A DNA stretch of 64,000 nt from Pseudomonas viridiflava (GCF_900601905.1 NZ_UWFA01000380.1:124001-188000), one strand, 5' to 3'. Counted from the stretch's first letter, positions 9,208-19,668 are shown. The notes: generated from the letters alone by a model not told the origin. Numbers and translations are program-made.

Positions 9208-9819
9208 ATGTACCCGATCCCCGAAATCGAAGCCTTCCTGCTGTGCCGCACCCCCGACAAATGGGTCCAGTGCGCGTTGCAAAACCTGGACATCCTGCTG
9301 ATCGACCATGCGAACAATGAGAAAAAAGCCGCCGGGGCGGCGTTTCAGTTCATGTTTCAGTACAACGACAAGTTCGACCTGCTGAGCAAGATGTCGCGTC
9401 TGGCCCGAGAAGAACTGCGTCACTTCGAGCAAGTGCTGAGCATTATCCGCAAGCGCGAAATCCCCATGGCCAACGTCAGCTCGGCGCGTTATGCCGGGGC
9501 GCTGCGCAAGCTGGTGCGCAACCACAATCCGTATCGTCTGACTGATGCGCTGATTGTTGGCGCAGTGGTCGAGGCCCGCTCCTGCGAGCGCTTCGCCGCA
9601 TTGGTGCCGCATCTGGACGAGGAGTTGGCGAAGTTCTACGCCAGCCTGCTGAAGTCCGAGGCCCGGCACTTCCAGGACTACCTCAAGCTGGCGCGCACCT
9701 ACGGCGACAAGGCGGATGTCGACGCCAAGCTCGAAGAGATTCTGCTGGCCGAACGCGAGCTGATCGAAAGCCCGGACCCTGAGTTTCGTTTTCACAGTGG
9801 TACGCCGGTATTTCTCTGA
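9208..9819 (+). CDS. miaE: tRNA-(ms2io6A)-hydroxylase MiaE
   Basis: Hydroxylates the isopentenyl group of 2-methylthio-N6-isopentenyl-adenosine at tRNA position 37, a di-iron oxygen-dependent reaction. The 203-aa product is all-helical and ferritin-like, with carboxylate/histidine iron ligands visible in REELRHFEQV and SEARHFQDY, plus VVEARSCERF. The start at 9208 (MYPIPEIEAFLLCRTP) matches the family N-terminus. The in-frame TTG/ATG further upstream would overlap the probable -10 element. The ribosome site is weak. A REP pair follows the gene. Confidence 0.93.
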   Translation: MYPIPEIEAFLLCRTPDKWVQCALQNLDILLIDHANNEKKAAGAAFQFMFQYNDKFDLLSKMSRLAREELRHFEQVLSIIRKREIPMANVSSARYAGALRKLVRNHNPYRLTDALIVGAVVEARSCERFAALVPHLDEELAKFYASLLKSEARHFQDYLKLARTYGDKADVDAKLEEILLAERELIESPDPEFRFHSGTPVFL

Positions 9820-9863
9820 TCCGTTCTCTTTGAAACTACCCTTCCCTGAAATGCGCTTGGCCC

Positions 9864-9955
9864 TGTGGGAGCGAATTCATTCGCGAAGAGGCCGGTACAT
9901 CCGATAAAGCGTCATCGGCTGTACCCATATCTTCGCGAATAAATTCGCTCCCACA
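9864..9955. repeat. REP inverted pair, second sequence type
   Basis: Arms TGTGGGAGCGAATTCATTCG and CGAATAAATTCGCTCCCACA, with a partly paired centre. The core (GAATTCATTCGCGAA) differs from the GGCTTGCCCGCG core of most other pairs in this window. It lies between miaE and the efflux operon. Confidence 0.82.
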
Positions 9956-10034
9956 GGTTCTTCGATGACCACCTGATCGGGCACGAAGCAGTTCAGTTGG
10001 TTTTATGAAAATACCAAGCAAGCTAATAAAAGCT

Positions 10035-10062
10035 TTGCCATTTGCTGCCTAAGCAGTAATAT
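10035..10062 (+). promoter_or_regulatory. Sigma-70-type promoter of the marR-emrAB operon
   Basis: TTGCCA (10035-10040), a 16-base spacer, then TAATAT (10057-10062), 40 nt before the marR start. The spacer is filled by one palindromic operator half. Confidence 0.6.
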
Positions 10063-10086
10063 CGCCACATTCTCTGCTTAGGCAGC
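10044..10086. promoter_or_regulatory. Twin inverted operators for the MarR repressor
   Basis: GCTGCCTAAGCAG (10044-10056) and CTGCTTAGGCAGC (10074-10086) are exact reverse complements of each other, and each is itself nearly palindromic. Centres are 30 bp apart, about three helical turns. The first fills the promoter spacer and the second lies at about +5 to +18, so a bound MarR dimer pair would block transcription. Confidence 0.7.
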
Positions 10087-10101
10087 TAATTTGGTGGGCT
10101 C

Positions 10102-10590
10102 ATGAAACATTTCACTCCCGAGAATCAGCTATCGACGATCATGGGCATGCTGATCGGGCGCACCAATTCGCTGAAGGATCGCCTTCTCGACCAGCAATTG
10201 CTGCCTTATGACATCACCTCTGCGCAGTTCAAGGTGTTGATCATCGTGGCTCAGTTCAAGGCCGACACGCCTGCCGAGTTGTGTCGGCACCTGTCCCTGG
10301 ACAGCGGCTCCATGACCCGCATGCTGGATCGGCTGGAGCAGAAACAGCTCATCGAACGTACCCGCTCGGCGACTGATCGGCGTCAGGTACTGCTCGCTCT
10401 CACCCCCGCAGGCAAAGCCATCACCGACCAGCTGCCGCAGATTGGCGCCGAGGCAATGAATGCGTTGCTGGGTGTGCTCGATGCAGACGAAGTGGCCAGC
10501 CTGGAGCGAATTCTCAGCAAAGTGCTGATCGACGCCAACGATCACCTCACCATAACCCGGTTGAGTTTCAAGAACACAGGTGCCCAATGA
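10102..10590 (+). CDS. MarR family repressor of the downstream efflux operon
   Basis: A 162-aa winged-helix regulator. The MarR core is clear: LCRHLSLDSGSMTRMLDRLEQKQLIERTRSATDRRQVLLALTPAG (about residues 55-100) contains the recognition helix and the wing with DRR. The stop overlaps the start of the outer-membrane gene (ATGA), so it is the first gene of the operon. It probably binds the twin palindromes at 10044-10086 and is released by phenolic or drug-like ligands, as MarR/EmrR are in other bacteria; the ligand is unknown. The ATG follows the operator by 15 nt. Confidence 0.9.
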   Translation: MKHFTPENQLSTIMGMLIGRTNSLKDRLLDQQLLPYDITSAQFKVLIIVAQFKADTPAELCRHLSLDSGSMTRMLDRLEQKQLIERTRSATDRRQVLLALTPAGKAITDQLPQIGAEAMNALLGVLDADEVASLERILSKVLIDANDHLTITRLSFKNTGAQ

Positions 10591-12062
10591 ATCCGGCTAA
10601 TTTCAGTGCCCGATACAGCCTTCTGGTCCTGGCTCTGAGCCTCGCCGGGTGCGCCAACTACAGTGGGTTGACCACCGAGGCCACGAGCCTGGATGCAAAG
10701 AACCTGCACAGCGAACAAAGCCTGCAGGGCATCCAGTTGTCGCCCGCTGCCTGGCCGCAGCGCGACTGGTGGACAAACCTCGGCGACCCGCAACTCGATG
10801 GACTGATCAACGAAGCCCTGCGCGACAGCCCGGACATGCAGGTCGCCAGCGCGCGCACCCATCAGGCCATGGCTTCAGCCTACGCCGCCGATGCGGCGCG
10901 CATGCCCTCTGTAGACGCCGATGCCAGCGTCAGTCGCTCGCGATTGGCCCGTGATCAGGATCCGCAAGGTGCAGGCGGGCGCTACAGCACCTTGCGCAGC
11001 ATGGCCGTGAACTTCAATTACAACTTCGACCTGTGGGGCGGCCAGCGGGCTGCCTGGGAAGCGGCGCTGGGCCAGGCTCGCGCCGCTGAGGTAGACGAAC
11101 AGGCTGCGCGTCTGACCTTGGCCGCAGACGTGGCTCGGGCCTACAGCGACGTGGGTCAGGCGTACATCGTCCATGATCTGGCCACTGAAGACCTCAAACG
11201 CACCCGGCAGTTGCTCGACCTGGGCAGTCGTCGTCTGCAATCCGGGATCGATAGCCAGTATCAATACCAACAGACCGAAAGCCTGGAAGCCAATTCTCAA
11301 GAGGCCTTGATCGACGCCGACAAACGCCTGCGCAGCGCAAAAATCGCCTTGGCAGTGCTGCTCGGTAAAGGCCCGGATCGCGGTCAGGAAATGGCCCGGC
11401 CCAACGTACTCAAGCCTGCGGTTGTAGCCTTGCCGTCTTCGCTGCCCGCCGAACTGCTGGGCCGTCGCCCGGACATCGTGGCTGCGCGCTGGCGCGTAGA
11501 GGCAGCGAGCAAGAATATCGTCGCGGGCAAGGCCAATTTCTACCCGAACCTGAACCTCAGTGCGGCGGCGGGTACCGAATCGTTGCTGGGGGATGCGCTG
11601 TTTGGCTCGGCCAGCCGCTTCTTCAATATTGCCCCGACTATCTCCCTGCCGTTGTTTGACGGCGGACGCCTGCGCGCCGACCTCGACGCCCGGGACGCCG
11701 ATTACGATCTTGCGGTGGCGCAATACAACAAAAGCCTGGTCCGGGCGCTGGGTGACGTCAGCGACAACATCGGACAGTTGCGCGCCATGGAAGGGCAGAT
11801 TCAGGCCCGTCAACGCGCCACCGATGTGGTCCAGCAGTCTTTCAATACCGTGACCCAACGCTACGGCTCGGGGATCGGCAACTACCTGGACGTGCTGACC
11901 ATCGAGCAGCAATTGCTCCAGTCGCAACGCCAACTGGCTGATCTCAACGCTGAACGAATCGATTTGTCGATCCAGTTGATGCAGGCCCTGGGCGGCGGTT
12001 TTGAGGGCCAGGGCCCGTCCGAAACCACTTCATCAACTGCTTCGCTGACTAACTCAAGGTAA
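10587..12062 (+). CDS. Outer-membrane efflux lipoprotein (NodT/OprM-type, TolC superfamily)
   Basis: The outer-membrane channel of a tripartite efflux pump. The 491-aa product has a lipoprotein signal peptide with lipobox LAGC (modified C22), followed by two outer-membrane-efflux repeats. Family hallmarks include DWWTNLGDPQLDGLINEAL, YNFDLWGGQRAAWEAALGQ, GRRPDIVAARWRVEAA and the late repeat QRYGSGIGNYLDVLTIEQQLL. It overlaps marR by 4 nt and precedes emrA by 5 nt. The outer-membrane gene being first, before the membrane-fusion protein and the MFS pump, gives a self-sufficient export system. Confidence 0.92.
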   Translation: MNPANFSARYSLLVLALSLAGCANYSGLTTEATSLDAKNLHSEQSLQGIQLSPAAWPQRDWWTNLGDPQLDGLINEALRDSPDMQVASARTHQAMASAYAADAARMPSVDADASVSRSRLARDQDPQGAGGRYSTLRSMAVNFNYNFDLWGGQRAAWEAALGQARAAEVDEQAARLTLAADVARAYSDVGQAYIVHDLATEDLKRTRQLLDLGSRRLQSGIDSQYQYQQTESLEANSQEALIDADKRLRSAKIALAVLLGKGPDRGQEMARPNVLKPAVVALPSSLPAELLGRRPDIVAARWRVEAASKNIVAGKANFYPNLNLSAAAGTESLLGDALFGSASRFFNIAPTISLPLFDGGRLRADLDARDADYDLAVAQYNKSLVRALGDVSDNIGQLRAMEGQIQARQRATDVVQQSFNTVTQRYGSGIGNYLDVLTIEQQLLQSQRQLADLNAERIDLSIQLMQALGGGFEGQGPSETTSSTASLTNSR

Positions 12063-12067
12063 TCGTC

Positions 12068-13300
12068 ATGGCCACTGCCACTAGCGAAAACAGCACAGAC
12101 ACCCCTAAGCAAGACGCGCCTCAGAAACAGGGAGCACAGAAAGACGCCAATCCGCGCAAGCGCAAGCTCATGCTGATCGGACTTGCGATTATCGTGATCC
12201 TCGGCGGGCTGGGCGTGTGGGCCTGGCATGAATTGTATGGCCGCTGGAATGAAAGCACCGACGACGCCTACGTCAACGGCAATGTGGTGGAGATCACGCC
12301 GCTGGTGGCGGGCACCGTGACCAGCATTGGCGCCGATGATGGCGACCTGGTGCGCGCCGGTCAGGTGTTGCTGCAGTTTGATCCCAGCGATGCGGCTGTC
12401 GGTTTGCAGAGCGCCGAAGCCAGTCTGGCCAAGACGGTGCGTCAGGTGCGCGGCTTGTATAGCAATGTCGATGGCATGAAGGCGCAATTGGCGGCTCAGC
12501 GCGCCGAAGTCAAAAAGGCTCAGGACAACTACAACCGACGCAAGAGTCTGGCGGCGGGCGGGGCGATTTCCCAGGAAGAGCTGTCCCACGCTCACGACGA
12601 CCTGATCAGTGCGCAAAGCGCCTTGAGCAATGTGCAGCAACAGTTGGCCAGCAGCGTGGCATTGGTGGATGACACCGAGGTGTCCTCGCACCCGGACGTC
12701 AAAGCCGCTGCCGCGCAGTTGCGTCAGGCTTATCTGGCCAATGCCCGCAGCACCCTGATCGCCCCGGTGACCGGCTACGTCGCCAAGCGCACCGTGCAGC
12801 TCGGGCAACGGGTTCAGCCGGGTACCGCGCTGATGGCAGTCATTCCGCTCAATGAGCTGTGGATCGACGCCAACTTCAAGGAAACCCAGCTGGGCAAGAT
12901 GCGCATCGGCCAGCCCGTGGAAATCGAATCCGACCTGTACGGCAGTGATGTGAAGTACAGCGGCACCATCGACAGTCTCGGCGCGGGCACCGGCAGCGCA
13001 TTTGCCTTGCTGCCTGCTCAGAACGCCACGGGCAACTGGATCAAGATCGTGCAGCGAGTGCCGGTGCGGATTCATATCAACGCCGATGAGCTGGCCGAAC
13101 ATCCGCTGCGTATCGGCCTGTCGACGGTGGTCAACGTCAACCTGCACGATCAGAGCGGCCCGGTATTGGCCCAGCAGCCGCCGAAAGCAGCTTCGTTCAG
13201 TACCACTGTCTACGAACAGCAGCTGGCCGAGGCTGACGCGGTGATCGCCCGCCTGATCCACGATAACAGCGCGGCCTCGGGCAAGACTGCCCAGCGCTGA
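12068..13300 (+). CDS. emrA: Membrane-fusion protein of MFS efflux pump (EmrA/HlyD family)
   Basis: Periplasmic adaptor linking the EmrB-like transporter to the outer-membrane channel. The 410-aa product has a charged cytoplasmic N-terminus, one membrane helix at about 37-57 (LMLIGLAIIVILGGLGVWAW), and a barrel-sandwich domain (STDDAYVNGNVVEITPLVAG). A coiled-coil hairpin covers about 115-200, followed by the second lipoyl half (STLIAPVTGYVAKRTVQLGQ). The C-terminal part is about 40 residues longer than the typical EmrA. It starts 5 nt after the outer-membrane gene. Confidence 0.92.
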   Translation: MATATSENSTDTPKQDAPQKQGAQKDANPRKRKLMLIGLAIIVILGGLGVWAWHELYGRWNESTDDAYVNGNVVEITPLVAGTVTSIGADDGDLVRAGQVLLQFDPSDAAVGLQSAEASLAKTVRQVRGLYSNVDGMKAQLAAQRAEVKKAQDNYNRRKSLAAGGAISQEELSHAHDDLISAQSALSNVQQQLASSVALVDDTEVSSHPDVKAAAAQLRQAYLANARSTLIAPVTGYVAKRTVQLGQRVQPGTALMAVIPLNELWIDANFKETQLGKMRIGQPVEIESDLYGSDVKYSGTIDSLGAGTGSAFALLPAQNATGNWIKIVQRVPVRIHINADELAEHPLRIGLSTVVNVNLHDQSGPVLAQQPPKAASFSTTVYEQQLAEADAVIARLIHDNSAASGKTAQR

Positions 13301-13360
13301 TCCGCCAATCCACGTGCCTCGGCGTTCGTCGAGGCACCGCCAAGTGTTCAGGGATTCGCG

Positions 13361-14899
13361 ATGAGCGCCAACGCCCCCGCTTCATTTACGCCGCCCAGCC
13401 TGTTGCTGTGCACCATCGGTCTGTCGCTGGCGACCTTCATGCAGGTCCTCGACACCACCATCGCCAACGTCGCGTTGCCGACTATCTCCGGCAACCTCGG
13501 GGTCAGCTCGGAGCAGGGCACCTGGGTCATCACTTCGTTTGCCGTTAGCAACGCGATTGCCTTGCCACTGACCGGTTGGTTGAGTCGGCGTTTCGGCGAG
13601 GTGAAGTTGTTTTTGTGGGCGACGATTCTGTTCGTGGTCGCCTCGTTCCTCTGTGGTATTTCCCAGTCAATGCCGGAACTGGTGGGTTTTCGCGTGCTGC
13701 AGGGCGTGGTGGCCGGGCCGTTATACCCGATGACACAAACCTTGCTGATTGCCGTGTACCCCCCGGCGAAAAGGGGGATGGCATTGGCATTGCTGGCCAT
13801 GGTCACGGTGGTTGCGCCCATTGCCGGGCCGATTCTTGGCGGCTGGATCACCGACAGTTACAGCTGGCCGTGGATCTTCTTCATTAATATCCCCATCGGC
13901 CTGTTCGCGGTGATGGTGGTGCGCATGCAGATGGCCAAACGCCCGGTGGTGACCAGCTATCAACCCATGGATTACGTCGGGCTGATCACGTTGATCATCG
14001 GCGTCGGCGCCTTGCAGGTGGTGCTGGACAAAGGTAATGACCTGGACTGGTTCGAGTCGAACTTCATCATCATCGGTACGCTGATTTCGGCCATAGCCTT
14101 GTCGGTCTTCGTCATCTGGGAGATGACTGACAAGCATCCCATCGTCAATCTGCGCCTGTTCGCGTTTCGCAATTTTCGCATCGGCACCATGGTCCTGGTC
14201 GGCGGCTACGCCGGGTTCTTCGGCATCAACCTGCTACTGCCGCAGTGGCTGCAAACTCAGATGGGTTATACCGCGACTTATGCGGGGCTGGCGGTGGCGC
14301 CGATCGGTATTCTGCCGGTGCTGATGTCGCCGTTCGTGGGCAAGTACGCACACAAGTTCGACCTGCGGTTGCTGGCCGGGTTGGCGTTTCTGGCGATTGG
14401 CACCAGTTGCTTCATGCGCGCCGGGTTTACCAACGAGGTGGACTTCGAGCACATCGCGTTGGTGCAGTTGTTCATGGGGGCGGGGGTGGCGTTGTTCTTC
14501 ATGCCGACATTGAGCATTTTGCTGTCTGACCTGCCGCCTGACCAGATTGCCGACGGCTCGGGGCTGGCGACTTTTCTGCGGACGCTGGGTGGCAGTTTCG
14601 CGGCGTCATTGACGACCTGGATCTGGATTCGTCGGGCCGATCAGCATCACGCCTATCTGAGTGAAAACATCAGCACCTTCGACCCGGCGACCCGGGAGGC
14701 GCTGAACAACCTCGGCGGCGCGGGGCCTTCGGCGTATGCGCAGTTGGAACAGACGCTCAATAGCCAGGCGTACATGATGTCCACGGTGGATTATTTCCAT
14801 TTGCTGGGCTGGATATTCATGGGCTTGATTCTGCTGGTCTGGCTGGCCAAACCGCCGTTTACTGCGAAGGCCGGGCCTGCGGCGGGGGGCGGGCATTGA
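13361..14899 (+). CDS. emrB: DHA2-family MFS multidrug transporter (EmrB/QacA type)
   Basis: Inner-membrane proton-driven drug exporter. The 512-aa product fits 14 transmembrane segments. Motifs of the DHA2 subfamily are seen: LDTTIANVALPTISGNLG in the first helix, GWLSRRFGEVKLF (motif A) and RVLQGVVAGPLYPMTQTLL (motif B), and PIAGPILGGWITDSYSWPWIFFINIPIG (motif C) split over two helices. It ends the marR-outer-membrane factor-emrA-emrB operon, 60 nt after emrA, and is followed by a REP pair. The substrate cannot be read from the sequence. Confidence 0.93.
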   Translation: MSANAPASFTPPSLLLCTIGLSLATFMQVLDTTIANVALPTISGNLGVSSEQGTWVITSFAVSNAIALPLTGWLSRRFGEVKLFLWATILFVVASFLCGISQSMPELVGFRVLQGVVAGPLYPMTQTLLIAVYPPAKRGMALALLAMVTVVAPIAGPILGGWITDSYSWPWIFFINIPIGLFAVMVVRMQMAKRPVVTSYQPMDYVGLITLIIGVGALQVVLDKGNDLDWFESNFIIIGTLISAIALSVFVIWEMTDKHPIVNLRLFAFRNFRIGTMVLVGGYAGFFGINLLLPQWLQTQMGYTATYAGLAVAPIGILPVLMSPFVGKYAHKFDLRLLAGLAFLAIGTSCFMRAGFTNEVDFEHIALVQLFMGAGVALFFMPTLSILLSDLPPDQIADGSGLATFLRTLGGSFAASLTTWIWIRRADQHHAYLSENISTFDPATREALNNLGGAGPSAYAQLEQTLNSQAYMMSTVDYFHLLGWIFMGLILLVWLAKPPFTAKAGPAAGGGH

Positions 14900-14915
14900 T
14901 CTGAGGCTTGAATAT

Positions 14916-15002
14916 GTTGGAGCGAGGCTTGCCCGCGAACCAGTCGACTCGGTGTTACAGCAATACCGTGTAATCGTTCTTCGCGGGCAAGCCTCGCTCC
15001 AA
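14916..15002. repeat. REP inverted pair (REPIN-like)
   Basis: Arms TTGGAGCGAGGCTTGCCCGC and GCGGGCAAGCCTCGCTCCAA. It lies between the convergent emrB and lpxH genes. Confidence 0.85.
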
Positions 15003-15007
15003 CCGGA

Positions 15008-15757
15008 TCAACCAGGCAGGGCAGGTAACTGCTCCACGCCAAACTCAAACGCGCCTAACTGAAACCCTTGCTCGTCGACTTGCACCGCCCAGCCCTGCTT
15101 ATCCCAGTCACCCAGCACAATACGGCGGGCGGCCTGGTTGCCGATCTGCAGCTTGTGGATCGCAGGGCGATGAGTATGCCCGTGGATGAGAGTCCGCACG
15201 CCAAAGTGCTCCATCACCCTGGGCACTTCCTCAGGCGTGACGTCGACGATGTCGTTGGCTTTCATGCGGGTCTGCGAGCGGCTTTCATTGCGCAGCTTGC
15301 GCGCCAGCTTATGCCGCGTGCGCTTGGGCAGATGGCGCAGCACAAACAATGTGAGTGGATGGCGCAAATAACGGCGCATCCGAATGTAGCCTTCGTCTTT
15401 GGTGCACAGACTATCGCCATGCATTAGCAGCACCGGCTCGCCGTTCAGTTCGACGACGCTCGGGTCGGGCAGCAAAGTGCAGCCCGCCGCTTTACAGAAC
15501 GCACGGCCAATCATGAAATCGCGATTGCCATGCATCAAAAATAGGGTGGTGCCACTGTCGCTCAGTTCACGCAGGGCCTGGCAGATCGAGCGCTGGAAAG
15601 GCGACATGGCATCGTCACCGATCCAGACCTCAAAAAAATCCCCGAGGATATACAGCGCCTGGGCATCGCGGGCACGGCCCGCAATCAGATCCAGAAACGC
15701 CCGGGTAATGTCCGGGCGTTCTTCCTGCAAGTGCAGATCGGAGATCAGCAGTATCAC
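15008..15757 (-). CDS. lpxH: UDP-2,3-diacylglucosamine diphosphatase LpxH
   Basis: Hydrolyses UDP-2,3-diacylglucosamine to lipid X and UMP in lipid A synthesis, at the inner face of the inner membrane. The 249-aa product has the calcineurin-type metallophosphatase motifs in order: SDLHLQ (6-11), LGDFFEVW (about 38-45), [14 protein letters not shown] and HGHTHRP. Length is normal. It overlaps the end of ppiB by 4 nt (ATGA), so the two are translationally coupled. Confidence 0.95.
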   Translation of the reverse strand: MILLISDLHLQEERPDITRAFLDLIAGRARDAQALYILGDFFEVWIGDDAMSPFQRSICQALRELSDSGTTLFLMHGNRDFMIGRAFCKAAGCTLLPDPSVVELNGEPVLLMHGDSLCTKDEGYIRMRRYLRHPLTLFVLRHLPKRTRHKLARKLRNESRSQTRMKANDIVDVTPEEVPRVMEHFGVRTLIHGHTHRPAIHKLQIGNQAARRIVLGDWDKQGWAVQVDEQGFQLGAFEFGVEQLPALPG

Positions 15758-16257
15758 TCAACGATCTCGGCTTTCTCGATGATCACGTCTTCGGTTGGAA
15801 CGTCCTGGTGGCCAGACTTGCTACCGGTGGACACGCCTTTGATCTTGTCGACAACATCAGTGCCTTCAACGACTTTGGCGAACACCGCGTAGCCCCAGCC
15901 CTGAGTGGTCTTGGCGCTGTGGTTCAGGAAGCTGTTGTCAGCCACGTTGATGAAGAACTGCGCGGAAGCCGAATGCGGCTCCATGGTGCGGGCCATGGCC
16001 ACGGTGTATTTTTCGTTCGGCAGGCCGTTGTCAGCTTCGTTCTGGATGCTCGGGCGCTTGTCTTTCTTTTCTTTCATGCCTGGCTCGAAACCGCCGCCCT
16101 GGATCATGAAGTTGCCGATCACACGGTGGAAAACGGTGTTTTCGTAGTGGCCAGCGTTGACGTATTCAATGAAGTTGGCAACGGTCAGCGGCGCTTTTTC
16201 GGCGTTCAGCTGCAAAACGATGTCGCCATGATTGGTGGTCAATTTTACTTTGGACAT
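15754..16257 (-). CDS. ppiB: Peptidyl-prolyl cis-trans isomerase B (cyclophilin)
   Basis: Cytoplasmic cyclophilin that speeds proline isomerisation during folding. The 167-aa product has the active-site elements [30 protein letters not shown] and [18 protein letters not shown]. There is no signal peptide, which separates it from periplasmic PpiA. It leads a two-gene operon with lpxH and diverges from glnS. Confidence 0.95.
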   Translation of the reverse strand: MSKVKLTTNHGDIVLQLNAEKAPLTVANFIEYVNAGHYENTVFHRVIGNFMIQGGGFEPGMKEKKDKRPSIQNEADNGLPNEKYTVAMARTMEPHSASAQFFINVADNSFLNHSAKTTQGWGYAVFAKVVEGTDVVDKIKGVSTGSKSGHQDVPTEDVIIEKAEIVE

Positions 16258-16464
16258 ATCTGAATTCGCTCTTTTGGCAGTTCATGAAGGGGCGCGTTAT
16301 AACCCTGACGCGCAGTTTACAGAGGTCGCTACATAATTCTTTCGAGTTTTTACTCGAGGGTTTTCTTACAGGGCGCTGTCGGCCTATTGACAGCTTCGGC
16401 TATGATAAGCGCTTTGATTTAGTCGGCCTACCCTGGCCGCGCACTTGTATTGTCCAAGGATCCT

Positions 16465-18159
16465 ATGAGCAAGCCCACTCAAGACCCCGCTGCGAATTCA
16501 AAGGCAGGCCCTGCAATTCCTACCAACTTCCTGCGCCCGATTGTCCAGGCTGACCTCGATTCAGGTAAGCACACGCAGATCGTGACCCGCTTTCCGCCGG
16601 AGCCTAACGGCTACCTGCACATCGGTCACGCCAAGTCGATCTGTGTGAATTTCGGTCTGGCTCAGGAGTTTGGTGGCGTGACGCACCTGCGTTTCGACGA
16701 CACCAACCCGGCCAAGGAAGACCAGGAATACATCGACGCCATCGAAAGCGACGTCAAATGGCTGGGCTTTGAGTGGTCGGGCGAAGTGCGTTATGCCTCG
16801 CAATATTTTGATCAACTGCACGACTGGGCTGTCGAGCTGATCAAGGCGGGCAAGGCGTATGTGGACGATCTGACCCCCGAGCAGGCCCGTGAATATCGCG
16901 GCACCCTGACCGAGCCGGGCAAGAACAGTCCGTTCCGTGAGCGCAGCGTTGAAGAAAACCTCGACCTGTTCGCACGCATGAAAGCCGGTGAGTTCGAAGA
17001 CGGCGCCCGCGTACTGCGTGCCAGGATCGACATGGCTTCGCCGAACATGAACCTGCGCGACCCGATCCTGTACCGCATTCGTCATGCCCATCACCACCAG
17101 ACCGGTGACAAGTGGTGCATCTACCCGATCTACGACTTCACTCACGGCCAGTCTGACGCCATTGAAGGCATCACGCACTCGATCTGCACCCTGGAATTCG
17201 AAAGCCATCGCCCGTTGTACGACTGGTTTCTCGATAACCTGCCGGTGCCAAGCAGGCCTCGCCAGTACGAGTTCTCACGTCTGAACCTGAACTACACCAT
17301 CACCAGCAAGCGCAAACTCAAGCAGCTGGTGGACGAGAAGCACGTGTTCGGCTGGGATGACCCGCGCATGTCGACCCTGTCGGGCTTCCGTCGTCGTGGC
17401 TACACCCCGAAATCGATCCGTAACTTCTGCGAAATGATTGGCACCAACCGTTCCGACGGCGTGGTGGACTTCGGCATGCTGGAATTCAGCATCCGCGACG
17501 ACCTGGACCACAGCGCCCCGCGTGCCATGTGCGTGCTGCGTCCGCTGAAAGTCGTGATCACCAACTACCCGGAAGGTCAGGTCGAAAACCTTGAGCTGGC
17601 GCGTCACCCGAAAGAAGACCTGGGCGTGCGCAAACTGCCGTTTTCCCGGGAAATCTACATCGACCGTGACGACTACATGGAAGAGCCGCCAAAAGGCTAC
17701 AAACGTCTTGAGCCTAACGGCGAAGTGCGCCTGCGCGGCAGCTACGTGATTCGTGCCGACGAAGCGATCAAGGACGCCGACGGCAACATCGTCGAGCTGC
17801 GTTGCTCCTACGACCCGGACACCCTGGGCAAGAACCCTGAAGGCCGCAAGGTCAAAGGCGTCGTGCACTGGGTGCCAGCGGCTGAAAGCGTTGAGTGTGA
17901 AGTGCGTCTGTACGATCGTCTGTTCCGTTCGCCAAACCCGGAAAAAGCCGAAGATGGTGCCAGCTTCCTGGACAACATCAATCCGGACTCTCTGCAAGTG
18001 CTGACCGGTTGTCGTGCTGAACCTTCATTGGGGCAAGCGCAACCGGAAGACCGTTTCCAGTTCGAACGCGAAGGTTATTTCTGCGCGGACATCAAGGACT
18101 CGAAACCTGGTCAGCCAGTCTTTAACCGCACGGTGACGTTGCGGGATTCCTGGACCTGA
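16465..18159 (+). CDS. glnS: Glutaminyl-tRNA synthetase
   Basis: Charges tRNA-Gln with glutamine. The 564-aa class I enzyme has the HIGH-type motif in [12 protein letters not shown] and a KMSKS counterpart in [12 protein letters not shown]. The acceptor-binding insert ([17 protein letters not shown]) and C-terminal anticodon barrels are present. The ATG at 16465 follows AAGGA closely; an in-frame TTG at 16450 is less likely. It is 9 nt upstream of cysS and probably co-transcribed with it. Confidence 0.97.
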   Translation: MSKPTQDPAANSKAGPAIPTNFLRPIVQADLDSGKHTQIVTRFPPEPNGYLHIGHAKSICVNFGLAQEFGGVTHLRFDDTNPAKEDQEYIDAIESDVKWLGFEWSGEVRYASQYFDQLHDWAVELIKAGKAYVDDLTPEQAREYRGTLTEPGKNSPFRERSVEENLDLFARMKAGEFEDGARVLRARIDMASPNMNLRDPILYRIRHAHHHQTGDKWCIYPIYDFTHGQSDAIEGITHSICTLEFESHRPLYDWFLDNLPVPSRPRQYEFSRLNLNYTITSKRKLKQLVDEKHVFGWDDPRMSTLSGFRRRGYTPKSIRNFCEMIGTNRSDGVVDFGMLEFSIRDDLDHSAPRAMCVLRPLKVVITNYPEGQVENLELARHPKEDLGVRKLPFSREIYIDRDDYMEEPPKGYKRLEPNGEVRLRGSYVIRADEAIKDADGNIVELRCSYDPDTLGKNPEGRKVKGVVHWVPAAESVECEVRLYDRLFRSPNPEKAEDGASFLDNINPDSLQVLTGCRAEPSLGQAQPEDRFQFEREGYFCADIKDSKPGQPVFNRTVTLRDSWT

Positions 18160-18168
18160 GGCAAACAA

Positions 18169-19551
18169 GTGCTTTCGATTTACAACACGCTCACCAAGAG
18201 CAAAGAAGTTTTCAAGCCGCTGGATGGCAACAAGGTGCGCATGTATGTCTGCGGGATGACCGTGTACGACTACTGCCACCTGGGCCACGGGCGCAGCATG
18301 GTGGCGTTCGACCTCGTGACCCGCTGGCTGCGTTTCAGCGGTTACGATTTGACCTATGTGCGCAATATCACCGATATCGACGACAAGATCATCAATCGTG
18401 CCCGTGAAAACGGCGAAGCGTTTGATGCCCTGACGGCGCGCATGATCGACGCGATGCACGAAGACGAGTCCCGTCTCAATATCCTGAAGCCGGATATGGA
18501 GCCGCGTGCCACCGATTACATCGATGGCATGCACGCGATGATCCAGACCCTGATCGACAAGGGTTATGCGTATGCGCCGGGTAATGGCGATGTGTATTAC
18601 CGTGTCGGCAAATTTCTAGGTTACGGCAAACTGTCGCGCAAGAAGATCGAAGACCTGCGCATCGGTGCCCGTATCGAAGTAGAAGAAGCCAAGGACGATC
18701 CACTGGATTTCGTGCTCTGGAAAGGCGTCAAGCCTGGCGAGCCGAGCTGGGAGTCGCCATGGGGCGCCGGGCGTCCGGGCTGGCACATTGAATGCTCGGT
18801 GATGTCCACCTGCTGCCTGGGCGAGACCTTCGATATCCATGGCGGCGGCAGCGATCTTGAGTTCCCGCACCATGAGAACGAAATCGCCCAGAGCGAAGCG
18901 GCGACGGGTAAAACCTACGCCAATGCCTGGCTGCACTGCGGCATGATTCGCATCAATGGCGAGAAGATGTCCAAGTCCTTGAACAACTTCTTCACCATCC
19001 GTGACGTGCTGGAAAAATATCAGCCGGAAGTGGTGCGTTACCTGTTGGTGTCGAGCCACTATCGCAGCGCGATCAACTATTCCGAAGACAGCCTGAAAGA
19101 ATCCAAGAGCGCGCTGGAACGTTTCTATCACGCTCTGCGCGGCCTGCCGGCTGCCGAGCCTGTGGGCGGCGATGCGTTTGTCGAGCGTTTCTCGGCGGCG
19201 ATGAACGACGACTTCGGTACGCCGGAAGCCTGTGCGGTGCTGTTCGACATGGTGCGTGAGATCAACCGTCTGCGCGACACCGACGTGACGGCTGCGGCAG
19301 GTCTGGCGGCTCGCCTGAAACAGCTGGCCAGCGTGCTGGGTGTGTTGCAACTGGACGCGGATGACTTCTTGCAAGCCGGCGCTGAAGGGCGGGTTGATGC
19401 AGCTGAAGTCGAAGCGCTGATTCAGGCACGACTGGCCGCTCGTGCAGCCAAGGACTGGGCCGAATCCGACCGCATCCGTGACCAGATCACCGCCATGGGC
19501 GTGGTGCTGGAAGACGGCAAGGGCGGCACGACCTGGCGGTTGGCGGATTAG
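18169..19551 (+). CDS. cysS: Cysteinyl-tRNA synthetase
   Basis: Charges tRNA-Cys with cysteine. The 460-aa product starts at GTG 18169 and has the zinc-site and HIGH region [40 protein letters not shown] and the KMSKS loop [12 protein letters not shown]. Length is standard. It directly follows glnS and ends at a REP pair. Confidence 0.97.
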   Translation: MLSIYNTLTKSKEVFKPLDGNKVRMYVCGMTVYDYCHLGHGRSMVAFDLVTRWLRFSGYDLTYVRNITDIDDKIINRARENGEAFDALTARMIDAMHEDESRLNILKPDMEPRATDYIDGMHAMIQTLIDKGYAYAPGNGDVYYRVGKFLGYGKLSRKKIEDLRIGARIEVEEAKDDPLDFVLWKGVKPGEPSWESPWGAGRPGWHIECSVMSTCCLGETFDIHGGGSDLEFPHHENEIAQSEAATGKTYANAWLHCGMIRINGEKMSKSLNNFFTIRDVLEKYQPEVVRYLLVSSHYRSAINYSEDSLKESKSALERFYHALRGLPAAEPVGGDAFVERFSAAMNDDFGTPEACAVLFDMVREINRLRDTDVTAAAGLAARLKQLASVLGVLQLDADDFLQAGAEGRVDAAEVEALIQARLAARAAKDWAESDRIRDQITAMGVVLEDGKGGTTWRLAD

Positions 19552-19577
19552 TTCGCTTACGTCTGGCTCTGATCCAA

Positions 19578-19668
19578 TGTGGGAGCGGTGCTTGCCCGCG
19601 ATACAGGCACTTCGGTCTTCGATCTGAAAACCGAGGTGCCTGTATCGCGGGCAAGCACCGCTCCCACA
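19578..19668. repeat. REP inverted pair with long paired centre
   Basis: Arms TGTGGGAGCGGTGCTTGCCC and its complement, extended inward by ATACAGGCACTTCGGT pairing with ACCGAGGTGCCTGTAT, so almost the whole 91 nt forms one hairpin. It is placed right after cysS, before the convergent sigma-54 activator gene, and probably terminates both. Confidence 0.85.

Noticed and set aside
9836..10021. A 61-codon minus-strand frame between miaE and the efflux operon
   Set aside because: It is simply the translation of a REP inverted pair.
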